Below, in pieces: positions 1-5,317 of a stretch of 5,317 bases of DNA. The translations under genes were made by a program, and so were the position numbers. Each line of letters opens with the position of its first letter. The stretch's first letter is position 1. The notes below the pieces were generated by a model. That model was not told where the DNA came from. It was given only the letters and a program-made list of their open reading frames with translations, and searched no databases. Source of the DNA: Rhizobacter sp. (GTDB lineage Bacteria > Pseudomonadota > Gammaproteobacteria > Burkholderiales > Burkholderiaceae); assembly GCA_014379885.1 (NCBI GenBank), contig JACMKW010000371.1:1-5317 (forward strand). The letters run 5' to 3'.

Positions 1-580
1 CAACCCCGGCGCCACCGTCATCTATGACGTGAAGTGCACGCAGCGCCTCGCGCCGGCCATTCGCGCGGCAGGCGGCAAGCCGCTGATGTGGCAGACAGGG
101 CACTCGTTGGTCAAGGCTAAGCTGAAGGAAACCAAGGCCCCGCTGGCTGGCGAGATGAGCGGGCACATCTTCTTTGCCGAGCGTTGGTATGGTTTCGACG
201 ACGCCACCTACACGGCCGCCCGTCTCCTGGAGATTCTTTCCAGGAGCAAGAACCCTAGCCAGGTGCTGAACAACCTGCCCACCAGTTTCAACACGCCCGA
301 GCTCAACGTGCCCTGCGCCGAAGGTGAGCCCAAAGAGGTGGTGAAGAAACTGCTGGAGAACGCCAACTTTCCCGGTGCGCTGGAGATCATCACCATCGAC
401 GGCATGCGTGTGGAGTACGCCGACGGCTTCGGCCTGATTCGCGCCTCGAACACCACGCCGGTGCTGGTGCTGCGCTTCGAGGGCCACACACCTGAAGCGC
501 TGCACCGCATCGAGCACGACATGATGGCCGCGCTGAAGGCCGCAAAACCTGACGCGCAAGTCGCTGCATCAGCTCACTGA
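1..580 (+). CDS. manB: Phosphomannomutase/phosphoglucomutase, C-terminal part (5' end outside window)
   Basis: This cytoplasmic enzyme of the alpha-D-phosphohexomutase family interconverts the 6-phosphate and 1-phosphate forms of mannose and glucose. It thereby supplies precursors of nucleotide sugars for LPS and exopolysaccharide. The reading frame is open from base 2 and gives 192 residues, under half of the usual 450-460, so the start and the phosphoserine domain lie upstream of the window. Two diagnostic loops are visible. GEMSGH (Glu51-His55 of the fragment) is the domain 3 sugar-binding loop, followed by FFAERWYGFDDATY as in AlgC-type enzymes. RASNTTP (Arg147 onward), followed by VLVLRFE, is the domain 4 phosphate-binding loop. 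The first ATG in the window (base 29) is an internal Met, not a start. The gene lies 88 bases before waaC on the same strand, which fits a surface-sugar locus. The family is secure. Whether the enzyme prefers mannose or glucose cannot be read from this part, so the symbol (manB, algC or pgm) is a convention. Confidence 0.93.
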   Translation, partial: NPGATVIYDVKCTQRLAPAIRAAGGKPLMWQTGHSLVKAKLKETKAPLAGEMSGHIFFAERWYGFDDATYTAARLLEILSRSKNPSQVLNNLPTSFNTPELNVPCAEGEPKEVVKKLLENANFPGALEIITIDGMRVEYADGFGLIRASNTTPVLVLRFEGHTPEALHRIEHDMMAALKAAKPDAQVAASAH

Positions 581-602
581 CGTGACCACCCCCACGTCAC
601 TG
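575..602. repeat. Inverted repeat spanning the manB stop codon
   Basis: Bases 575-584 (CACTGACGTG) and 593-602 (CACGTCACTG) are inverted copies with one mismatch in ten, separated by eight bases (585-592). The manB stop codon TGA (578-580) lies inside the left arm. The RNA could fold into a hairpin at the end of the gene. No T-run follows the right arm, so it does not look like a standard intrinsic terminator. It could stabilise the 3' end, bind a protein, or be chance. Confidence 0.45.
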
Positions 603-610
603 CGTTCCTG

Positions 611-657
611 CCCCCCAAGGGGGTCCAGCCGCCTTGGGGCGGCCCGGCGGCAGCTGG
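611..657. repeat. GC-rich intergenic repeat with alternative hairpins
   Basis: This element fills most of the manB-waaC gap. CCCCAAGG (613-620) is the reverse complement of CCTTGGGG (632-639). GCCGCC (628-633) is the reverse complement of two later copies of GGCGGC (638-643 and 646-651). These pairings share bases and cannot all form at once. There is no T-tract after it, so simple termination is unlikely. From memory, similar 'CCCCAAGGGGG...GCCGCCTTGGGGCGGC' intergenic sequences recur in comamonad-type Burkholderiales genomes. That is recollection, not something shown here. The element ends about a dozen bases before the waaC start and could limit its translation. Confidence 0.55.
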
Positions 658-668
658 CTCTGTAGTCC

Positions 669-1640
669 GTGCGCGTTCTGATCGTCAAGCTCTCCTCGCT
701 GGGTGACGTGGTGCACGCCATGCCGGTGGTGCACGACATCCAGACCGTCTACAGCAACGCGCACATCGACTGGGTGGTGGAACCTGCCTTTGCGCCGCTG
801 GTGCGCCGGGTGCAAGGGGTCGACGAGGTCATCGAGTGTGCCCAGCGGCGCTGGCGCAAGGCGTGGTGGACGTCGGCTGTGCGTGCCGAATGGCGTGCCT
901 TTCGCACTCGGCTCACGACCCAGCGCTACGACGCCGTGCTCGACCTGCAAGGCCTCACCAAATCGGCCCTGGTGGCGCGCCTCGCGAATGGCCCGAGCTT
1001 CGGCCTGGCCAACCGCACCGAGGGCTCGGGCTACGAGTTGCCGGCGCGCTGGCTGGTGGACCAGACGATCCCGATGGAGCCTCACATCCATGCGCTGGAT
1101 CGCTCACGCGAGCTGGCAGCACGTGCGCTGAACTACGGTCTGGGTGGCTCGCCGCACTTCGGCTTGCAAGCGCATGGCGGGCGCACGGCCCAGCCCACGG
1201 TGGTGTTCGTGCATGGCAGCTCGCGAGCCGACAAGCTGTGGCCCGAAGAAAGCTGGGTTGATCTCGGCAAACGCATGTTGGCCTCGGGCTTTATGGTGGC
1301 GCTGCCGCACGCGGGGGCCGAGGAGCTGGCTCGCGCGCAACGACTCGCCAAGGCGCTGGGGCCGCGTGCGGTCGTGTGGCCCGAGATGTCGCTCGACGAC
1401 ATGGTCGATCAGCTGGGCGCCACCCAGGGTGTGATCGGCGTCGACAGTGGCTTGAGCCACATCGCGGTGGCGCTGAACCTGCCGCATGTGCAGCTCTACA
1501 ACTTTCCCACTGCATGGCGCACCGGGCCGCAACAGGCGCACGGGCACAGGCACCAGGTGGCCATCGAACGCGACCCCACACCCGAGGTGGATCTGGTGTG
1601 GGCGACGTGGCAGGTGGTGCGCCGTTCGGGACACACGTGA
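669..1640 (+). CDS. waaC: Lipopolysaccharide heptosyltransferase I
   Basis: WaaC (RfaC), a family 9 glycosyltransferase, transfers the first L-glycero-D-manno-heptose from ADP-heptose to Kdo of the LPS inner core, on the cytoplasmic face of the inner membrane. The 323-residue product matches the family length (E. coli about 320). The N-terminus MRVLIVKLSSLGDVVHAMP carries the SSxGD signature with Asp13. HGSSRADKLWPEESW (182-196) holds Lys189 in the place of the family's conserved ADP-heptose-phosphate-binding lysine. GVDSGLSH (Asp259, His264) is the nucleotide-sugar motif of the C-terminal Rossmann domain. The start is GTG at 669: an in-frame TAG at 663-665 rules out any earlier start, and later GTGs fall inside the conserved motif. 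No clear Shine-Dalgarno sequence precedes it. Its end overlaps waaA by four bases, so the two are almost certainly co-transcribed and translationally coupled. Function is inferred from strong motif agreement. The exact acceptor has not been tested. Confidence 0.93.
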   Translation: MRVLIVKLSSLGDVVHAMPVVHDIQTVYSNAHIDWVVEPAFAPLVRRVQGVDEVIECAQRRWRKAWWTSAVRAEWRAFRTRLTTQRYDAVLDLQGLTKSALVARLANGPSFGLANRTEGSGYELPARWLVDQTIPMEPHIHALDRSRELAARALNYGLGGSPHFGLQAHGGRTAQPTVVFVHGSSRADKLWPEESWVDLGKRMLASGFMVALPHAGAEELARAQRLAKALGPRAVVWPEMSLDDMVDQLGATQGVIGVDSGLSHIAVALNLPHVQLYNFPTAWRTGPQQAHGHRHQVAIERDPTPEVDLVWATWQVVRRSGHT

Positions 1641-2926
1641 AGCAGGGCGGTTTCGGCGGTTGGGTTGCGCGTCGCGCCTATTCCGACTTGCTGCGCCTGC
1701 TCAAGCCGGTGTACTTGCTGCGCCTGTGGTGGCGCGGCCGGGCCGAGCCGCTGTACCGGCACGCCATTGGCGAGCGCCTGGGTGACTACAACGACGGCCT
1801 GAAGCCGGGCGCGCTGTGGGTGCATGCGGTGTCGCTCGGTGAAACGCGCGCTGCGGCGGCCCTGATCACCGCCTTGCGTGTGCAACACCCTCAGCTGCGT
1901 CTGCTGCTCACCCACAGTACCGCCACCGGCCGCGAAGCCGGCCACGCGCTGTTGCGTGAAGGTGATGCGCAAGCCTGGCTGCCCTATGACACACCTGGTG
2001 TGGTGCAGCGATTCTTCGCCCAGTTCAAGCCCGTGGTCGGTGTGCTGATGGAAACCGAGATCTGGCCCAACCTGTTGCACGCCGCGCAGGCGGCCGGTGT
2101 GCCGATGGTGTTGGCGAATGCGCGGCTGAGCGTGAAGAGCCACCGTCAGGGCCAGCGCCTGGCAGCCGTGATGCACCCGGCCGTGGCGACACTGACCCTG
2201 GTGCTGGCGCAGACCGAAGACGATGCCACGCGCCTGCGCGACTCGGGTGCGCGCAAGGTGGTGGTGTGCGGCAACCTGAAATTCGACATGGCACCCGACG
2301 AAAACTTGCTCGCACGCGGGCGTGCGTGGCGCGGCTTGCTTGCGCGGCCCGTGGTGCTGGCCGCCGTCACGCGTGAAGGTGAAGAGGCCATGCTGCTCGC
2401 GGCGTGGACCGGTGTGCCGGTCGAAGGGCGGCCGTTGCTGGTGATCGTGCCGCGCCATCCGCAGCGTTTTGACGAAGTGGCTGTTCTCATTCAATCGGCC
2501 GGCCTGGTGCTGGCCCGCCGCAGCCAATGGGGCGAGGCACCCGACGCCACCGCGCTGCAAGCCGATGTGTGGATGGGCGACAGCATGGGCGAGATGCCGC
2601 TTTACTACGCCACGGCCGACGTGGCCCTGCTGGGCGGCAGCTTTGCGCCGCTCGGCGGGCAGAACCTGATCGAAGCCGCAGCCTGCGCGTGCCCCCTGGT
2701 GATGGGGCCGCACACCTTCAACTTCGCCGAGGCGGCGGCGTTGTCGTTGGCCGCAGGCGCTTCGCTGCGTGTGGCCGACATGGGCGAGGGTGTGGCACGC
2801 GCTGTGGCGTTGGCAGGTCACGAAGAGCGCCAAACCTACGCGCGACGCGCGGTGGCGTTTTCAGCGCAGCACCGTGGCGCCGCGGAGCGCATGGCACAGC
2901 GCATTGGCACCTTGCTGCCAGTGTGA
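1637..2926 (+). CDS. waaA: 3-deoxy-D-manno-octulosonic acid (Kdo) transferase
   Basis: WaaA (KdtA), a family 30 glycosyltransferase, transfers Kdo from CMP-Kdo to the lipid A precursor. It is membrane-associated and normally essential. The product has 429 residues, as expected (E. coli 425). The N-terminal stretch DLLRLLKPVYLLRLWWRGR (17-35) is the hydrophobic/basic membrane-anchoring segment. HAVSLGE (63-69) carries Glu69, aligned with the catalytic base of the family. METEIWPN (138-145) ends the N-terminal domain. Around 332-360 lies GGSFAPLGGQNLIEAA followed by GPHTFNF, the CMP-Kdo-binding signature of the C-terminal domain. The reading frame stays open upstream into waaC, but similarity begins just after GTG 1637, which overlaps the waaC stop as GTGA. 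A weak GGGA (1628-1631) sits five bases before it. The gene ends two bases before a hairpin terminator. Whether it adds one or two Kdo residues cannot be judged from sequence. Confidence 0.95.
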   Translation: MKQGGFGGWVARRAYSDLLRLLKPVYLLRLWWRGRAEPLYRHAIGERLGDYNDGLKPGALWVHAVSLGETRAAAALITALRVQHPQLRLLLTHSTATGREAGHALLREGDAQAWLPYDTPGVVQRFFAQFKPVVGVLMETEIWPNLLHAAQAAGVPMVLANARLSVKSHRQGQRLAAVMHPAVATLTLVLAQTEDDATRLRDSGARKVVVCGNLKFDMAPDENLLARGRAWRGLLARPVVLAAVTREGEEAMLLAAWTGVPVEGRPLLVIVPRHPQRFDEVAVLIQSAGLVLARRSQWGEAPDATALQADVWMGDSMGEMPLYYATADVALLGGSFAPLGGQNLIEAAACACPLVMGPHTFNFAEAAALSLAAGASLRVADMGEGVARAVALAGHEERQTYARRAVAFSAQHRGAAERMAQRIGTLLPV

Positions 2927-2927
2927 A

Positions 2928-2950
2928 AAAGCCCCGCAGCGCGGGGCTTT
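2928..2950. terminator. Bidirectional intrinsic terminator between waaA and tolC
   Basis: AAAGCCCCGC (2928-2937), loop AGC (2938-2940) and GCGGGGCTTT (2941-2950) form a perfect ten-pair stem. On the minus strand the GC stem is followed by five T residues (complement of 2926-2930), a good end for tolC transcripts. On the plus strand the run is only TTTC, a weaker end for waaA. It sits between two converging genes whose stops are 43 bases apart, so it probably serves both. Confidence 0.88.
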
Positions 2951-2969
2951 CAAGGTGTTCGACCCGCGC

Positions 2970-4319
2970 TTATCGGGCCAGGAAGTTGTTGATCGTCGCT
3001 ACGTCAGCCTGCGTCAGCTGCCCTGCGGCCTGGCGCAGCCGAAGGCTGTTGAGCAACACGTCGTAGCGGGCCCTGGCCAGGTCTCGGCGGGTCGTGAAAA
3101 GTTGGGTCTGGGCGTTGAGCACGTCCAGGTTCACCCGCACACCCACCCGGTAGCCCAGCTGCGTGGCTTCGAGCGCCACTTGGCTGGAGGCCTCTGCAGC
3201 TTCCAGGGCCTTGGCTTGCGCGGCCAGCGACTGCACACCGAAGAAGGACTGGCGCGTGGCTTGGGCCACGTTGCGGCGCGAGGCTTCGAGCCCGTTGCGG
3301 GCCTGCTCCTCGAGAAGCAGCGTTTCCTTCACACGGTTTTGCACCGCGAAGCCGGCGAAGAGAGGCACGGTGACGCGCACGCCGATGTTTGAGCCACTGG
3401 TCGGGCCGGAGCGTTCGAAAGGGAACCCGCTCTGGGTGCCGTCGATCGTGGTGCGGCCTTTGCTGTAGCCGGCTTCCAGCCCGACGGTGGGCAGGTGGCC
3501 AGCGCGCGCCTTGCTCGTCTCGAGTTGCGCTTGCTCATAAGTGACACGTTGTCTGCGTACCTGCGGAGCCTCTTCAGTCTTTGAGACCCATTCATTCACG
3601 TCGGTCGGCGCAACGGGTGGCAGCACCACCGGCGTGGCCAACGGGTTGGGCTGCACGCCGGTACGCCCCACGAGCTGATCGAGGGCGATGCGCTTGGTCA
3701 GCAGGTCGTTCTCCGCGGCAATCTCCTGCGCCGTGGTGAGGTCGAAGCGGGCCTGCGCTTCACGTGTGTCGGTGATGGTGGCCGTGCCGACCTCGAAGTT
3801 GCGCTTGGCCGAGGCAAGCTGCTCGGAGATGGCCTTCTTGCTGGCCTGCGCGGTGGTGAGGGTGTCTTGCGCGGCGAGCACATCGAAATAGGCTTGGGCC
3901 AGCCGGATGATCAGGTCCTGCTCGGCGATCTGCAGGTCGGCCTTGGCCGACTCCACCCCGAGATCGGCCTGCGAGATGGTGGCGTCGCTGGCGCGGTTGA
4001 AGAGGCTCTGGGTGGCTCGCACCGCGGCGTTCGGGCCGAGAGTGTTGGTCTCGCCCTGGGGCGAGTCGTTGGTGGTGCGTGCGTAGGTGAGGTCGGCGTT
4101 CAGCTGCGGACGGCGTGCCGCGTGTGCCTGCTCTGCCCTGTACTGTGCCGAATCCGCCAGTGCACGCGCGGCCAGGTAAGTGGCGTCGTAGCCGCGCGCC
4201 GTGTCATACAGCTCGAGCAGGCTCTGCGCCTGTGCATACGGCGAGGCCCCCAGGGCGAGAGCGGCAGCCAGAGCCAGGCGGCTCAGCGCGGGCAGGCGGA
4301 ACGTGGAGACAGCGGACAT
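2970..4319 (-). CDS. tolC: TolC family outer membrane channel protein
   Basis: TolC-type proteins form trimeric outer-membrane channels with a periplasmic alpha-helical tunnel. They serve as the exit duct for type I secretion and tripartite drug efflux. The product has 449 residues. Residues 1-31 look like a Sec signal peptide: Arg8/Arg14, a hydrophobic Leu/Ala core, and the cleavage site AQA before QSLLELYDTA. There is no lipobox cysteine, so it is TolC-like rather than an OprM/NodT lipoprotein. Two Ala/Gln/Glu-rich helical halves follow, as in the TolC internal repeat. The C-terminal signature YRVGVRVNLDVLNAQ (390-404), then RYDVLLNSLRLRQAAG, is typical of the type I secretion outer-membrane subfamily. 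The start at 4319 is preferred over an in-frame ATG at 4418 because the signal peptide begins there and AAGGA lies eight bases upstream. The gene follows the rhodanese gene by 22 bases. No transporter or adaptor gene is nearby, so it may serve several systems, as E. coli TolC does. Confidence 0.93.
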   Translation of the reverse strand: MSAVSTFRLPALSRLALAAALALGASPYAQAQSLLELYDTARGYDATYLAARALADSAQYRAEQAHAARRPQLNADLTYARTTNDSPQGETNTLGPNAAVRATQSLFNRASDATISQADLGVESAKADLQIAEQDLIIRLAQAYFDVLAAQDTLTTAQASKKAISEQLASAKRNFEVGTATITDTREAQARFDLTTAQEIAAENDLLTKRIALDQLVGRTGVQPNPLATPVVLPPVAPTDVNEWVSKTEEAPQVRRQRVTYEQAQLETSKARAGHLPTVGLEAGYSKGRTTIDGTQSGFPFERSGPTSGSNIGVRVTVPLFAGFAVQNRVKETLLLEEQARNGLEASRRNVAQATRQSFFGVQSLAAQAKALEAAEASSQVALEATQLGYRVGVRVNLDVLNAQTQLFTTRRDLARARYDVLLNSLRLRQAAGQLTQADVATINNFLAR

Positions 4320-4327
4320 GAAGATAT

Positions 4328-4332
4328 TCCTT
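4328..4332 (-). promoter_or_regulatory. Ribosome-binding site of tolC
   Basis: On the minus strand AAGGA lies eight bases before the ATG at 4319, the best Shine-Dalgarno sequence in the window. It decides the tolC start over the in-frame ATG at 4418, which would lie inside the rhodanese gene and put 33 extra residues before the signal peptide. Confidence 0.85.
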
Positions 4333-4341
4333 GTTGTTGAC

Positions 4342-4680
4342 TCAATAGGTGGGCACAGACGCGTCAACCTCACGGGCCCAGGCATCGATGCCGCCGGCGA
4401 TGTTGTACACGTGCTCATAACCCTGGCGTTCCAGGAATGCGACGACCTGCAGACTTCGCACCCCGTGGTGGCACAAACCGAGGATGGGCTGCGAGAACTC
4501 CAGTTCGTTCAGGCGGCTGGGGATCTCTTGCATCGGGATGCACACGGTGCGTGCGCCGGCCAGTGACAGGGAGGCACGCTGCACTTCCCAGGGTTCGCGC
4601 ACGTCGAGCAGCACCGGCTGGGTGTTGTCACCCAAGCTGGCCAGCAAGGTTGGCACATCGCTGACACGAACCTGCTGCAT
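4342..4680 (-). CDS. Single-domain rhodanese-like sulfurtransferase
   Basis: This 112-residue protein is one complete rhodanese domain of the small GlpE-like size. Such cytoplasmic proteins carry a persulfide on the active-site cysteine and pass sulfur to acceptors. The individual target here is unknown. Visible landmarks are LLDVREPWE (24-32), the conserved entry motif; the active-site loop CHHGVR (Cys70-Arg75), the six-residue CxxGxR form of sulfurtransferases rather than the seven-residue loop of Cdc25 phosphatases; and NIAGGIDAW (93-101), the C-terminal signature. The catalytic cysteine is present, so it is probably active. There is no signal peptide. The ATG at 4680 shares one base with the upstream methyltransferase stop (TGATG), and no strong ribosome-binding site precedes it, which suggests translational coupling. 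The in-frame extension to 4794 lies within that gene and shows no domain similarity. tolC follows after 22 bases. Confidence 0.92.
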   Translation of the reverse strand: MQQVRVSDVPTLLASLGDNTQPVLLDVREPWEVQRASLSLAGARTVCIPMQEIPSRLNELEFSQPILGLCHHGVRSLQVVAFLERQGYEHVYNIAGGIDAWAREVDASVPTY

Positions 4681-5317
4681 CAGAAATGAAAGCGCGAAGG
4701 TTCGTCGAAGCCCGACAGGCGCGGCGCCACGGTGTCGAACAGATTCACACTGCGAAACTCGGTCTCGCCCACGCGGGTGACGAGCACCGCGCACATCACC
4801 GGCTCCTGGCCCACGATGGCCGCCAGCCGCCCGCCGACCTTGAGCTCGGCCAGCAAGGTCGGTGGTACCGAGGCCACCGAGCCCGACAAAAGGATCGCAT
4901 CGAACGGCCCGGCCGTGGGCAGGCGCTTGGCGCCATCGGCTTCGACCACGCTCACGTTGGAGATGGAGGCGCGCTTGAGGTTGTTGGAGGCCATCTTGGC
5001 CAAGACCGGGTCGATCTCCAGTGTGACAACCTGGCGTGCCTTGTGCGACAGCAAGGCCGCCATGTAGCCCGAGCCGGCACCGATCTCCAGCACACGCTCG
5101 TGGCGGCGCACGCCGAGTTCTTGCAGCAGGCGGGCTTCGACCTTGGGCGCCAGCATGTGCTGCCCATCCCGCGTGTTGGACGACAACGGCACTTCGGTGT
5201 CGTAGAACGCCATGCTGCGGTAGGCCGGCGGCACGAAGTCTTCGCGCTTCACCACGGCCAGCAGCGACAACACACCGGGGTCCAGCACGTCCCAGGGGCG
5301 GATCTGCTGTTCGATCA
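4680..5317 (-). CDS. pcm: Protein-L-isoaspartate O-methyltransferase-like protein (5' end outside window)
   Basis: This is a class I SAM-dependent methyltransferase of the PCMT family, whose classical members methylate isoaspartyl residues to start repair of aged proteins. 211 residues are visible, close to the full length (E. coli Pcm 208). The frame is open to the window edge and begins IEQQIRPWDVLD. A GTG at 5288 is in frame, but conservation upstream of it suggests the true start lies just beyond the edge. Counting from the first complete codon, VLEIGAGSGY (75-84) is SAM motif I, Glu100 in VVTLEID is the ribose-binding acid, Asp127-Gly128 is near the adenine, and PFDAILLSG (137-145) is motif II. 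VVKREDFVPPAYRSMAFYD resembles the PCMT N-terminal region. The usual substrate loop G-Q-T-I-S-Q-P reads GQHMLAP (51-57), so the family's key Thr and Ser are absent and isoaspartate activity is uncertain. The gene is the first visible member of a pcm-rhodanese-tolC cluster. Confidence 0.88.
   Translation of the reverse strand, partial: IEQQIRPWDVLDPGVLSLLAVVKREDFVPPAYRSMAFYDTEVPLSSNTRDGQHMLAPKVEARLLQELGVRRHERVLEIGAGSGYMAALLSHKARQVVTLEIDPVLAKMASNNLKRASISNVSVVEADGAKRLPTAGPFDAILLSGSVASVPPTLLAELKVGGRLAAIVGQEPVMCAVLVTRVGETEFRSVNLFDTVAPRLSGFDEPSRFHF

Noticed and set aside
597..1091. A 164-codon minus-strand open frame over the manB-waaC gap
   Set aside because: It is antisense to the conserved waaC N-terminus, has low-complexity Arg/His/Pro composition, and has no recognisable fold.
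1376..1636. Upstream extension of the waaA reading frame
   Set aside because: The frame is open by chance inside waaC. Kdo transferase similarity begins just after GTG 1637, and the resulting 429 residues match the family length.
1496..2833. A 445-codon open frame on the minus strand opposite waaA
   Set aside because: It lies wholly antisense to waaC/waaA, its translation is rich in His, Arg and Gln with no recognisable domain, and such frames arise from G/C-ending codons on the coding strand.
2769..3392. A 207-codon plus-strand open frame running from waaA into the tolC region
   Set aside because: It crosses the terminator and two real genes in other frames, with no domain or start signal.
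4320..4418. A longer tolC starting at an ATG at 4418
   Set aside because: It would overlap the rhodanese gene and bury the signal peptide behind 33 unrelated residues. The ATG at 4319 has a well-placed AAGGA.
4681..4794. A longer rhodanese starting at 4794
   Set aside because: The extra residues overlap the methyltransferase 3' end and carry no domain similarity. The TGATG junction at 4680 is the natural start.

Overview
The window is a compact, high-G+C stretch of chromosome. It most resembles a betaproteobacterium of the order Burkholderiales. The reasons are the LPS-core gene pair waaC-waaA, strongly G/C-ending codon usage, GTG starts, a GC-rich 'CCAAGG...CCTTGG' intergenic repeat of a style I associate from memory with comamonad-like genomes, and a Pcm-like methyltransferase whose visible N-terminus reads IEQQIRPWDVLD. 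I cannot name a genus from the sequence alone.

Left half, plus strand: the 3' part of a phosphomannomutase/phosphoglucomutase gene (to 580) is followed by an 88-base gap holding two inverted-repeat elements. Then come waaC (heptosyltransferase I, 669-1640) and waaA/kdtA (Kdo transferase, 1637-2926), which overlap by four bases (GTGA). Together they concern sugar-phosphate supply and building the inner core of lipopolysaccharide: WaaA puts Kdo on lipid A and WaaC puts the first heptose on Kdo.

Middle: waaA and the minus-strand tolC gene converge over 43 bases that hold one perfect hairpin (2928-2950). It can serve as a terminator in both directions.

Right half, minus strand, read from the right edge: a Pcm-like protein methyltransferase (cut by the window end), a 112-residue single-domain rhodanese whose ATG overlaps the pcm stop (TGATG), and, after 22 bases, a TolC-type outer-membrane efflux/secretion channel with a good ribosome-binding site. 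The spacing suggests one operon, pcm-rhodanese-tolC.

The window is nearly all coding and conventional. I see no mobile element, CRISPR array, tRNA, rRNA or phage gene, and I do not see a clear undescribed system. The points most worth a second look are the Pcm-like protein, which keeps the SAM-binding fold but lacks the usual Thr-Ile-Ser substrate motif and is coupled to a rhodanese and TolC, and the set of mutually exclusive GC-rich hairpins directly before the weakly initiated waaC gene.
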